The notes beneath the pieces were generated by a model. That model worked only from the letters and a program-made list of their open reading frames with translations, did not search any database and had not been told where the DNA came from. A stretch of 64,000 nt of DNA from Lactarius indigo (lineage: Eukaryota > Basidiomycota > Agaricomycetes > Russulales > Russulaceae). Position numbers and translations under genes: made by a program. Positions within the stretch are counted from its first letter, which is position 1. Each line of letters opens with the position of its first letter. Shown here piece by piece: positions 1 through 9,909 of this stretch. The stretch is from positions 1,426,001 to 1,490,000 of the forward strand of contig JAFKAC010000006.1 of assembly GCA_025766275.1 (NCBI GenBank). The letters are read 5' to 3'.

Positions 1-1
1 C

Positions 2-569
2 ATGGAAGTCATTGTGCAAAATTACCCCGAGTGGGCGGGCCCGCGGAGCACAGAACGCGTCGATTGGTGGTTAGAAGAGGGGGGCGACGAGTACGCCTTT
101 CCCTCTCACGCCTTGGTCTCAAGTACCCTGATCTTCCCTCCGCAGCGTGTTCGTGGTGGACTCTTCGAACGATGTGCCAGAAGAGATATCCTCTTTCGTG
201 CGGCTTTTAATGATGTCAGCGCTAGAGTGGGAAAAAACGAAGCGCAAGTCCAGGTTGCCGAAACCCAAGGAAGACGAAGCTGCCTTGTCCGTGACCGCTG
301 ATGTCGTGAGAAGGCGGCTTGCCGAATACCCGACCACAATTGAGGTAGGTCTGCCAAAGAGAAGCCATCTTGATAAATTTAATCCATTTACGTTTTAGGA
401 TGACGAGGCATTGCTCGGAGTAGAACAGGTCCCGGAAATACCGTTGAATCTAAAGCACGCGATAGTAGTACGACTCGGTGAGATGCGCATCTTGCACAGA
501 CTGCTGCGGGGAGTTACCGCCCGGTTGGAGTCATCTCAGTACTCCGCCGCAGTCGGGTGGTGCCAGTGA
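2..569 (+). CDS. SET-domain lysine methyltransferase, C-terminal part (5' end outside window)
   Basis: Three exons fit one frame: 2-90, 146-344 and 399-569, with introns of 55 nt (GTACGC..CAG) and 54 nt (GTAGGT..TAG). The translation ends in TGA at 567-569. The segments YPTTIE, DDEALL and VVRLGE are typical of the Rubisco-LSMT-like substrate-binding region that follows the SET domain in SETD3/SETD4/Rkm-type enzymes, which methylate lysines using S-adenosylmethionine. The catalytic SET domain itself would lie upstream of the window, so activity cannot be judged. The first exon could begin further left; the ATG at 2 need not be the start. The family call rests on remembered motifs, not on an alignment. 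Confidence 0.65.
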
Positions 570-737
570 GAGCAGGAAACGCAAGGCAGATGGAACAGTT
601 ACTAGTGGGCGTGCGGGCAGGACGGTCAAACGATAGCACAGGCTGATACCAAGTGTAGTATAGGCTTATGCATGCGGCGGATACCTCCGATGTTACCTCT
701 CTCGTTGCCTGCCATCTCCACTAACTTGCTGTAAACC

Positions 738-2647
738 ATGTCCAACGAACCGCACTTACCTGGCTATAGTCTCGAAGATGACCCACACCCAGGTCCTTCG
801 CCTCCTCGGGCAACGACTGTAGAGGACTGGGTAGACGATGACGTACAAGAGCCAGTGCTGAACTCCAGCGATACTGTCGTTGCTACAGCCACAACTCCAC
901 CACCCACACAACCACAGTCGCTAACGCAGCAGCAAACTCTTTCTACCCCTCCTACGCTTGAAGAACAGCCTGCAGTCGACGAGTTTGCAGATCCCAAGAT
1001 AGCCCCGCTACATGCTATCTTTCCCGATTTTGATGCGGCCATCTTGTACGCTGCCAACTTTCGCGCCCAGTTTTGTCTTTTGGGGCGGTTTCCCCCCACT
1101 TTCTTGCTCACGCAACCAACCGATGTCTCTCTAGGTACTCCGTTGTCGACTCGGTCGACGGAGACCAGGACCGCGCGGTCGATGCTCTCTTGTCCATGAG
1201 CGATCCTGATCCACGTCCCCTCCTCCGCAGTAGCTCCCGCCCAGCCGCCCGCGGTATGTCAATCGGTTCTCCCGGAAAGCCAGGGTTTTTATACTTAATG
1301 ATCGCACCACCTGGCATACCACGCTTAGACCACGCAGACCCAACTAGACGAGGAATTTGCGCGACAGTTGATGCTGGAGGACGAACAGCGCTACGCTCGC
1401 GATCAGATCGCGCGGCAGCAGCACCAGCAACAACAGCAGCAACTCCGCCAGTTCCCTTATGCGCAGCGTACTACGACCGCAGCTACTCCACAGCAGCAGC
1501 AGGCCCGCAGTGGGTCCCCGCCGACTCCTCCCTCACAACGGGAGAGAGACACCATGACGGATGTACAGGAGCAATTTAGTAAGCTGGCCGAAAGTAAGCC
1601 CACCTCGTTACTGTCTTCTTACTTTTGATCTCCGGGAGCATGTTTGAGGGCTGCTGATGGTGGTGGTGGCGGTGGTGGTGGTGGTGGTGGTGTACGGGGA
1701 CTCTCTTGCGCGGGTGCAAATACGTTACATACCGTAATGATACTGATGCACAAAACAGGCGGGAAGCGGACGTTTAGCACCTTGGTATCAAAGGTCAAAG
1801 CCAAGGTTCAAGAATTTGATCAATCGAGGTATGCTAATCGTCACCCTAATTATTTTCTTTTGGCTGCACGGTCCCCACCTCCACCTCCCACTTGCGCTGT
1901 ACCTACCTCTCACTCCGCGGACAACCCTAGAGGAAGAGCGGGGGGGGCGGTGGTCGTGTACGTGAACGGGGGGCACCGGCAATCACCATCATTTTTGCTC
2001 GTCACTGGCACTGGCAATTAACGTTACTGTACTTGCAGGAACACCCAAAATCCGTCGCCCCCCGGTGCCGGCAGCGCTTCCCAGCAGCAGCAACAGCAGC
2101 AGCCGTACGCCTCAGTCTGGCCTAGACCGACACGCTCAACAAGCGTATTACGCACCCAGACTTCAACCGAGCCCACGCGTAGAAGGTACGTTGAGGGCAG
2201 CCCGTCAGCGTTTGGCGGCGTGTGTTGACCGACTACGTGTGTTGTATAACAACAGACCCTACCCTGTCGAGTTCGGGATCTGGGGCGCCTGCTCCGCATA
2301 TGGCGACCGACGATCCTCCCGCCAGTTTCAGCTCCGCCTGCGACCAACGTGGGTCGCCCGCTATCGAACGCAATTGACCCAGGTTCGAGCAATAAAATTC
2401 TAATTCTTTTTTTTTTTACTCGTTTTGTGCTGACGCTCGGGCTCGTTTGACATTGACAGGCAAGATCGGCTTGCTCCCCAAACGGCCCGTATCGCTCGTG
2501 GACACGCAGTCCCAGTCTCGGCAGCAATTTCAGGACCACCAATCGCCCAGTCACCCGCCGGACGACTCGGACGAGGAGCTGGAATACGTTGAGAATCCGT
2601 TCGAGGAAGAGAGGCATAAGTTAGGTGTACGAGTTTTTGCGAGATAA
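738..2647 (+). CDS. CUE5: Cue5-like CUE-domain ubiquitin-binding protein, multi-exon
   Basis: Exons: 738-1045, 1135-1253, about 1348-1593, 1759-1828, 2039-2185, an exon ending at about 2381, and 2460-2647. The CUE domain spans exons 1-2 (HAIFPDFDAAIL then YSVVDSVDGDQDRAVDALL), with the usual hydrophobic and acidic positions. It is followed by DEEFARQLMLEDEQ, a Gln-rich stretch, KRTFSTLVSKVKAKVQEFDQ, GKIGLLPKRPVSL and an acidic NPFEEE tail. This order matches fungal Cue5-type proteins; yeast Cue5 binds ubiquitin conjugates and serves as an Atg8 adaptor. Exons 1-5 and 7 are phase-consistent. Exon 6 (about 2256-2381) is not: the frame that splices correctly into exon 7 differs from the frame expected from exon 5, so either a splice site is misplaced or there is a small indel. 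The start of exon 3 (1338 or 1348) is also uncertain. Confidence 0.78.
1654..1692 (+). repeat. (GGT)n microsatellite inside an intron of the Cue5-like gene
   Basis: About a dozen GGT triplets with one GGC interruption lie in the 165-nt intron between exons 3 and 4. The opposite strand reads as poly-proline, which is spurious. Confidence 0.7.
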
Positions 2648-3104
2648 TATTTTTTTTATTGTAAACAGACAAAGTAAATGCTTATCTTGCCTACGTGGCA
2701 GTGGATGTACTATATTAACTACTTGTCTCACACGTGTCGAACCATCAAGTATTTAGGCTCCCACTGCCAGTGGGAATAGACAAATGAAATAGAGTCGGTA
2801 CAGACTACGCTGTACCAACACAACTAGAGGGCCATCACATGTATGGCTCGCTCATTACAGCTACTCGAAGGGTTACAGGCTGGTCCCTAAGTACTACAAC
2901 GGTCGAGTCGTCTATCTATCATACAGGGATCGAGTCATACGAACATTCGAGAAGGGGGAAGTCGACTCGGAGTCAAGAGAAGCGAAATGGAACGAGTCGT
3001 ATCGAGTCAACCAGTAACACATAACGCAGTCGTGTTGTCATTCAGCTTCGCAGTCCAGCACCGCAGAGAACAGATTCATGTCCGTCAGCAACTTCTTCAA
3101 GTCA
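2648..3104. other. Intergenic, convergent 3' ends
   Basis: This lies between the Cue5-like gene on plus and the Crinkler-like gene on minus, so both genes end into it. It is AT-rich near 2650. It contains several short GAGTCG-type motifs. I see no supported gene. Confidence 0.5.
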
Positions 3105-4810
3105 TCATCGTCTTGCAGTTGAGAGCAAGAGATTTTTGTAACGCTGGAGGGAACGACGAACACAAAATAGCCAGTCCGCCGTTGGCGGCAATGCTCCCGG
3201 GATCTTTTTTGAAAAGAAAGGAACGATTCCTTTCTTTATTGGATGGTCTGACCCAATAGTGAATTGAAAAATGTAGAGCTTTCCTTCGGCCATAATGAAG
3301 GAATCGATCTCCACTTGGTTTTGAGTGTCCGGTGCGTAGTAGACCCTATCTTTGATTGGGTGGTCCAAGCCAGACACTGGATATATGAACGTCTCCACTG
3401 GCGTAATGTCAATCAGTCGCACAAACGATGGATTCGCATCGTCTCCGTGATTAGAGTCCCATCGGGGCAACCTCTTTCCTCGACCAGATCCGCTTGAGCC
3501 CCTTTGAACCATAGGAACAAGCTTGAGCGCAATCTTCTTTTCTAGCAAATCTTGGGCCAGGGATTCGTACATGGCGCCAGCAATGCGCCTTGCTCCTTCA
3601 ACGTTCGCCAAGCTTTTGTAGAGTGTGATTCGCGCAGCTCGCTCTTCTTTTCGGAGTTGATTCCGAACCCCCAGCTTGGCCATATGTGTGATGGGCTCCA
3701 AGCGTCCTAGGGAGAAGTTGTCCCTCGACAAACGTTTCAGGAGGACAAGGGTGTGAGATTCGCCATCAATGGTGAAATTCAATTTGTTGGAAACCAAGTC
3801 GCCCAACTTCTTCAACGATACTTTGCTGAGTGCGGATTCATAGCGTTTTTGATGTGCATCAATGAGGGCCGTGTCACGGAGGAAGTTGAGGCAAATGCGG
3901 GGAGTGGGGCCATACTTATTATACATCTCATCTATACGCGGGATCGTTGGCTTCAAATCCTTGAATAACAGCACTACAGAGAACAAAATGGTCAGCCCGA
4001 ACATAGAGGGCGGAAGGGGACGAGGTAACGCTTGGGATATCTCCTCTCTCGTCCAAGGATTCATAATAGCGACGCTACATAGGGTAGTCTTGCCTAAAAG
4101 TTCCCATCGAGCCTTGGAAGGAGAAGAAGATAATATCAGAACGTGTTTGGTCATTTGCGGGGAGAGATATTCCGGAATTCCCTTCTTGCAGTCGTCGGCG
4201 TCGACAAACGTCCAAATACGGGTCTTGAAATCAGCAGCGGGGTAATCCTCCGAGATCTCGAAGACGCCTTCCTTTACGAAGAGATACCGATGCACGGAAC
4301 GGAACCAGATGACTGGCTTCCCTTCAGTGAGACGTCGGCACAAAGCATAAGCAATCCAATAACTCTTCCCTTTCAGCCAGTATATTTCGGAAACGGTAAG
4401 GTGACACAGTAAAACGCTTACCAATGCCGGGTTGTCCTGTGATGACCAGTGAGGCAGGCAATAGGGGCGTTACGATGTAATTCCAGATACTTGTTGCAAT
4501 ATTCATACAGCCGAATGTACTCTTTGCGAACCCACAGGTCTGGCCAAATATCTGGGATGCAAATACCGAGTTTGTAACAGCCGGGACCGGTCTCATCTCC
4601 CTCGTCCTTGTCATCGTCTACTTCTTTATTCTTATCTATGTTCATAGATTCGTTCTCGGGCACATCCTGCATACTCTGGAGCCAGAACTTGCGATGCAGC
4701 TGTACGAGTGGATGAAAATCGTTAAGCTGGGTGACCTCGGTCGTCGACTTGAGATTTCTCTCGTCGATGACGGCGCCATATGCAGAAGGATCTATGAGGG
4801 GGGATGACAT
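3105..4810 (-). pseudogene. Crinkler-RHS-type P-loop NTPase with PD-(D/E)xK-like C-terminus, apparent frameshift
   Basis: Minus strand; exon 1 4422-4810 (ATG at 4810), intron 4370-4421 (52 nt, GTAAGC..AAG), exon 2 3105-4369. Upstream lies the family-typical IWPDLWVRKEYIRLY, followed by a Walker-A-like GQPGIGK split by the intron and KPVIWFRSVHRYLFVKEGVF. Near the C-terminus, VEIDSFIM and LYIFQFT look like the core of the PD-(D/E)xK nuclease fold of Crinkler-RHS (CR) proteins. CR proteins are described as NTPase-nuclease effectors or genome-conflict proteins, common in basidiomycetes. Oddity: the exon 1 frame does not join the Walker A frame. A one-base insertion (or two-base loss) at about 4450-4465, or an implausible 37-nt intron, is needed. 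The gene is therefore probably broken. Confidence 0.6.
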
Positions 4811-4855
4811 TTGGTATTTGGAAGAAGACGGTTGCGACCACGTATGATGACCCAA

Positions 4856-4875
4856 TGACGTCGCCAATGACGTCA
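4856..4875. promoter_or_regulatory. Two closely spaced TGACGTC(A) motifs upstream of the Crinkler-like gene
   Basis: TGACGTC at 4856-4862 and the perfect palindrome TGACGTCA at 4868-4875 lie 46-65 bp upstream of the minus-strand ATG at 4810. TGACGTCA is the cAMP-response-element site bound by ATF/CREB-type bZIP factors. Function here is inferred from spacing only. Confidence 0.3.
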
Positions 4876-5481
4876 ACTGTCCTTCTCAGTAAAAACGAAA
4901 AAGTCGGAATGAGTCAGCAGCGGTCCGGGTGCGGTCAGCTGGGGTCAATTCGGGTCAAGCCGAGTCCGTTGGCAGTCAGAAATTTTGCACAAGTCCGACT
5001 ACACGGCAAATTCACCCCGGACCCTAAAGCAAGGTTCTCACGGCCCACACTAAATTGACCACGTGTCAGGGGAATTTTGAGTACCGTTGCCACATCAATT
5101 GGATGCTGAATGCCAGTGCTGTGCCGACATTGAGGCAAACCCTGTCCGAGTGACTCGGATTGTGACAGTCAAACTGTGACATTTGGACCTTGGTCCAGGG
5201 TTGGCCCAAGTTCCGGTGCGGCTGAGCAGAAGGGTCCCATGAGCTCAGCCTTGAGCTGAGCGTCGTGGGCGTCTATGCTGCCTTCAATTGGTCAGCAGGT
5301 GCAACTTGACTTATTGCGTGTGAATGAGACAACTTATGTGGTGGTGATTCAAGTAGGGTTGAGAGTAATGAAGTCAAGAACTATGTTTTCCATCTCAAAC
5401 GGGCATATATGTACGCTCATAAGTACAGGACCAAGTACAGGGCTGCTACACATGATGGTACAAGAGAAGTGAACTGATAGT
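4876..5481. other. Intergenic stretch rich in short inverted repeats
   Basis: No supported gene. Short palindromes cluster between 5140 and 5265: TCCGAGTGACTCGGA, GGACCTTGGTCC and a GCTCAG..CTGAGC hairpin. GGACCTTGGTCC also occurs at about 22522. This may be a decayed small transposon, but no clear ends or target duplication were found. Confidence 0.35.
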
Positions 5482-6246
5482 TCATACATTCTGTCCTAGA
5501 ACCTCGCAATCATGAATAGGGAAAGGATACATGACCTTGACAACCCTACAAAAGTCTTCCCACAACTTCTCGCGCCGTTTGTTCAAGTCCTCGCTGGTGC
5601 GCTCACTCGTTTGTTGAACAGTCTCTTCGAAATCATTTGGAACAACTTGCTTTTCGATGAACGTACCCGCTAACAGGATTCGCACGTCCCAAAGGGGCCA
5701 ATCTCCGAGAGGGAAGCTGGGGAATGCGGTGACGAAAGCTATCCAAAATACTTCGGCACCCCATTTCCAGTGCGGCAAGTCCTGGTCTTGTATATAAAAA
5801 GTGAGCCAACTCTGGACTCGCGATGCAAGCACCACCCAGGCTGCAGTGGACGATTTGTTAAAAGCCGCTGTAAGAGGAAGGAACGAGATTGGTACAACAT
5901 GTGTCTGCGAAATGCGATGTGTGTTGAGGTCTGAGACAGCAAAGTGGCACTTACTGTTTTAGTAGGCTGTACCTCCTCACTCCTTGATCGAACTGCTTCT
6001 GGATGGCGATCGACGGTCCGGATAACAGGGTAAAGAGAGGCAAACTCCAGGAGAAGTTGAACCTTCAGTTCGAACGGCTGGTATGGAGAATCTCAGTTAG
6101 TATGCCTTGTGTGCACCAAGTTTGCTTACCACTTCTGAATCGTGGAGATCGTGAGGAAGGTTTCCTTCAAAAGAAAGAGAAAATAGGACTGAGTTTCGTG
6201 AGGATGGGAGATGGGTGAAAAAAGATGTGGCAGTTGTTGCCTCCAT
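5482..6246 (-). CDS. Hypothetical protein, three exons, about 220 aa
   Basis: Exons on minus: 6130-6246 (ATG at 6246), 5955-6077 and 5482-5904. The introns are 52 and 50 nt with GTAAGC..CAG and GTAAGT..CAG ends. All three exons are in phase 0 and sum to an open frame ending in a stop at 5482, which is good evidence of a real spliced gene. The protein is Trp- and Phe-rich in the middle (QSWLTFYIQ, GAEVFWIAFVTAFPSF), then polar and charged (TSERTSEDLNKRREK). I do not recognise the family. The hydrophobic stretch at about residues 120-150 is too interrupted to call a membrane segment with confidence. Confidence 0.55.
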
Positions 6247-6506
6247 GGTTTCAATGAGACAACGCACAAGGCACGCCTGATGCAGAAATCAATAAGACAG
6301 AAGTCACGTGATGGGAAGATGGCCGCAATCAGCGACGCGTGACGCGTGACGCGCGAATGCGAGAACGCGAGGAACTCACACACTTTTGCAACATCATCAA
6401 GACAGATCATCATGATGGGCCGTTCGCACTGTGCGATGTGGGAGGACGGAGACAGGCACAATGGTGACCTCAGTTCTGCAGGTACACCGTTAGCTGATCT
6501 TCGTTA

Positions 6507-8289
6507 ATGTTGGTATCATTTTTCCTTCCAGATTTCTTGAGGCATTCCGACAATACGTTTGAATGTCTTGTATGTCCAGCGCGAAAGGGAAGGGCACGCA
6601 TTATGAAGGCTCATCATGCAAGAACGCACATTTTGTCTGGTGTTCATCAGCACTTTTTGAAGGCCGCGTCGCGAGCAGCTCCTCGAACGCCAGGCATGGC
6701 TGGGCCCGTTGCGTCTGATGTAACGGGCGAGATGTGGCAACCTCTGTCTGCCGAGTCGGTGAGTATATAACCCCTTTACCACCTTTAACGTCTAACTTCA
6801 TTAGATGATAACCGAGGACGGCGTGTTCACCGCCTCTGTGCTATATACCATGAATTCCCCGCCCTTGGTTCCTGTTGTGGACCATATGTCTGTTGACCCT
6901 CCAAGTGTCAAGGACTCATCCTCCATCGCTGACCTTTTGGGTGCCACCACAGAAGGTAGTCACATCGACGGCGATGTGTCCACCAGCTCTGCGCCCACAG
7001 ATTCCCTTCCTTTGGTTCCTGATGCGGACAATACATCCGTTGACGCTTCAATGAGTGTTGAGCCTGAGGTCCATTTTAACATCTCTGACCTTTCAGATGC
7101 TGCGGAAGGCGGCCACATGGACTTCGACCAAAATTTTGTGTTACCCAATGGAGATGACAAAGGCGACTCACATGCTGACGACTTCAACATTGACCTCGAT
7201 GGTGAGTTTCTTCTTCTTCTTCGCTACCTCTTCTCCCTGCTGAACGTGATTAGCCATTGCATCTCTCAAAGATTTACCCCGTGATTCAGTTAGCCCAACA
7301 TGTCCAACATACCCATGGCCATCCTCTGCAGTAAGTCTTACAACTCTCGCTCTATCTACGCCTGCTCACGCCCTTAAGTTATTCCTGACAGACCTTCTAT
7401 TTAGCTCCCCTTGACTTCGGTTTTCAGAGCAACAGAAGAAGGCCGTGCTCAGTTGGGTGTCACAGCTTGGCGTACGTGATGTCCCCACCTATTATGCATT
7501 ATCCCGGTTCCAGGAAAACCTCAAAAACACTGTTGGTAACTTGGTCATCACTCTCACGACTGGCACAGGTCACAAAGTATACATGCAGGATATCCCTCAT
7601 ATGATAGCAAAAGTGCGTCTTGCCTTGTCATAAACCATAAGCGCTGACCCAACTGGCACCTGCAGGACTACGCAAATCCTATTACCCGGTTGGCGATCTG
7701 GGACTATCCCATCGACGGTGAAGGGGGTGCTTCACAATTATTCCATGGGTCAAAGATGCTCATGGGAATGCCGTCCAACCTTGTTGTACCCACTGTATGC
7801 GTTGACGATCGCATCTTTTTTGTAGATGAGCTCCTGCAAACTTCTGAAGGAACTTACTTTATTCTGCGTCGCTTTTTCTATCAACTCCCAAAACGTGCAA
7901 AACTGTCAGGTGTTCCCACCGCTATGGGATTGTCCAAAAATGGCAGCTCTCAGGTGTATGAGCCGTCTGTGCACGACTTATGGTCGCTGGGCCACAAAGT
8001 CGTGCGAACCAAGGTTCGCCCTTTATAACTCCTGATGACTTGATGGTATTCTAACATTTATTTTGCAGGTGGGCTTTGTCGTTTCGGACGAGGAGTCAAC
8101 TATGCGCGTTAACCTGTTCTGGTGCACCTTTCTGGAGATTCAATCTAACGAGCGAGAATTTAAGTGCAGGTTTATAGGTGTGCTACCGTGCGTTGAGTGG
8201 TGACTTATTTCATGCTAATCATCATCTACTCAGATGCTTCGAGAGAGTATGCGTCCCGTATGCCACACCCTCTGCATGTGAAGGCGGAT
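6507..8289 (+). pseudogene. Repeat-type basidiomycete gene, 5' half (split by element A)
   Basis: First part of a multi-exon gene that continues at 15968. Exon 1 (6507-about 6756) encodes a C2H2-like finger, CLVCPARKGRARIMKAHHARTH. Exon 2 (6805-7201) is acidic and low-complexity. Later exons, from 7428, about 7667 and 8070, encode DVPTYYALSRFQENL and VYMQDIPHMIAK followed by DYANPITRL. This layout, an N-terminal finger then VPTxY, FQxxL and YMxDI motifs, recurs in large dispersed gene families of Agaricomycetes that look transposon-associated; I know no function. The last exon runs straight into TSD CGGAT at 8285-8289, where element A begins. The frame is restored exactly when the insertion and one TSD are removed. 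A short exon between 7202 and 7427 is possible but not resolved. Confidence 0.6.
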
Positions 8290-8743
8290 TGTAACGTCGT
8301 CACGACGTTAGCTCGACTTGAGCTCGGATAAGGCGACTTGACGACTTAGCTGATCACGCTCAGAAGCGTATGGCACGAAGGCAGGTCTAGATGTTCGAAG
8401 ACACTAGTATAACAACACCCCTGTACGAATAGGGGGAATCAGACGTGAGAGAGTCAGAGAAGACAAGTGACGATTGAAGAAGACCAAGATGGCGTTCTTG
8501 GTCTTCCGCAGCTACTTTAAATACAAGAATGGGCAGGCTTTCAAGCGCTGCATGAGTCACAGTAATCTAGCGTCCAACGTATCGCGTAACTAGCGCAATC
8601 CTAGTACTACTACTACCTGTACTAGGGTCGAGTCATCCTCAGAACACCTAACTCCTATCGTAAACCCCGAGTCCGTGACTAATCTACCTTACCGCCGTAG
8701 CCACAACCGGTACAGTAAGGGTTCAACACGTACAACCGTAACA
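8290..8743 (-). repeat. 3' LTR of element A
   Basis: 454 bp, base-for-base the same as 15509-15962 by eye. Ends TGTAACG/CGTAACA on plus, i.e. inverted TGTTACG..CGTTACA in element sense. Confidence 0.93.
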
Positions 8744-8773
8744 TCACCCCCTTTTCAGCGTGAGACTCCAGAC

Positions 8774-9337
8774 TCACCGAAAGTCCCGTGCCGGCCAGGT
8801 AGACTGCTCGTCGCTAAGCCACTCGAACATGTTAGCCCTCTCCAAACGGTAAATGCAGTCCCGCTTGTCGTCCCTCGCCGCCAGCCGCATGGCTTGAAGT
8901 TGACGGATGCGGGCCGCGAGTCGCTCTTCTTCGTATGCGGCTGCCCGGTAACGCGTCACCTCGGTGGTCAGGGACTCGTCCCCAATGCGGTGCAAGGCGC
9001 GGTCCGTGATCTTGTCGGCGGTGAGGATAACAAGGTCCTCGTGAGCGATGAAGGCGCGTCCCGCAGCCGATAGCATCGGGAAGGCGTAGAGGGGTTTGCC
9101 GTAAAGATGTGGGGAACCAGGGATGAGTCCTAGTACAAATGGGTTCGCACCTCCGACAATCTGAATGTGACTGGCGTTCATCTCTACGCCATCGGGTCCG
9201 GTGATGGGGAAGTGAATGTAATGGGGCTGTCGATTCGCCCTGAACCCTTCAGGCGCAAGGACCTGCGCAGGGTCGTCGTCGTGCGTAATGGGGGTGTGAA
9301 GTGCGACGCCGGGCAGTCGCACACGTCCTCGAGACAT
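8774..9337 (-). CDS. Element A ORF3: accessory protein conserved with element B
   Basis: 187 codons on minus, between pol and the 3' LTR. It shares a clear block with the ORF at 57592-58080 of element B: HYIHFPI / NYIPFPI, ASHIQIV / ASHVQVI, NPFVLGLIPGS / DPFILGLAPGS, LYGKPLYA in both, and RAFIAHE / RAFIPHE. The C-terminal third is charged and coiled-coil-like (EEERLAARIRQLQAMRLAARDD). A related block is fused to the pol frame in element C (about 49261-49440). Function unknown. Its start lies inside the ORF at 9184-9909; the ATG at 9337 may not be the true start if it is expressed by frameshift. Confidence 0.6.
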   Translation of the reverse strand: MSRGRVRLPGVALHTPITHDDDPAQVLAPEGFRANRQPHYIHFPITGPDGVEMNASHIQIVGGANPFVLGLIPGSPHLYGKPLYAFPMLSAAGRAFIAHEDLVILTADKITDRALHRIGDESLTTEVTRYRAAAYEEERLAARIRQLQAMRLAARDDKRDCIYRLERANMFEWLSDEQSTWPARDFR

Positions 9338-9909
9338 GGCGGTTCCGTCGGTGTGGACGAGCCATGGGGTGATTCGGGGATTAGTAGGGTGGCTGTGCGT
9401 TCAAAGGAGGGGGTGTCTGACCGGGTAGTAATCTTCGTCGTCAGTGTGAGCTTCGTCGTTAGGAAGCGTTGCCTGCGCCGCCGCAACTCGCTCAACCTCC
9501 TCTGCGCTAAGCGCAACTGTTCATCGGCCCACTCCTTCGCCACTCTCCGCCAGTCCTCCGCTGCTTCTAACTCCAGTTGGGTCTTCGAGGGGTCGGTCGG
9601 CAGGGAGAATTCCCCACGTGCCGATGAGGTCGTCACCTGGGGGGATAATGGCGACGGGTTCTCGGTCACCGTTGTCATCTCTGAAGATGTGAGGGACGGC
9701 ATGCTGCTGCTTGTCGTCGGGCTGCTGAGTCGGGTCGGGGAACCTCTGTAAGACTGCAGCCCACTCTTGAGCGGTGATATGCCCGGTTCGCAGGTCTGCA
9801 GGTGTGTACGGAGTGAGGCGGACTGGTTGTACCATGGTTTCTTCGTCGTCTTGGATGATGTTGGCGGCGTCTTGTGCGACTTGGTCGAGGAGGATCGCTG
9901 TGGTGACAT
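9184..9909 (-). CDS. Element A overlapping ORF in +1 frame after the chromodomain
   Basis: 241 codons in the +1 frame relative to pol, overlapping the end of pol (to 9521) and the start of ORF3 (9337). A similar ORF in the same relative frame occurs in element B (56936-57784). Shared features are a Trp/Arg-rich segment (EDWRRVAKEWADEQLRL versus KQEWKETAVWWLWEQLHIA) and a common end, KGSGRIDSPITF versus RGSGSIEDPITF. Conservation of both position and frame in a diverged relative suggests a translated product rather than chance. No known domain is recognised. Confidence 0.45.
   Translation of the reverse strand: MSPQRSSSTKSHKTPPTSSKTTKKPWYNQSASLRTHLQTCEPGISPLKSGLQSYRGSPTRLSSPTTSSSMPSLTSSEMTTVTENPSPLSPQVTTSSARGEFSLPTDPSKTQLELEAAEDWRRVAKEWADEQLRLAQRRLSELRRRRQRFLTTKLTLTTKITTRSDTPSFERTATLLIPESPHGSSTPTEPPCLEDVCDCPASHFTPPLRTTTTLRRSLRLKGSGRIDSPITFTSPSPDPMA

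Noticed and set aside
764..1111. Minus-strand ORF opposite the Cue5-like exon 1
   Set aside because: Cys/Ser/Gly-rich antisense shadow of a coding exon with a recognised CUE domain.
1619..1804. Minus-strand poly-proline ORF
   Set aside because: Antisense of a (GGT)n microsatellite within an intron.
5140..5265. MITE suggested by clustered palindromes
   Set aside because: No paired terminal repeats with a target duplication could be found; only the 12-mer GGACCTTGGTCC recurs, at about 22522.
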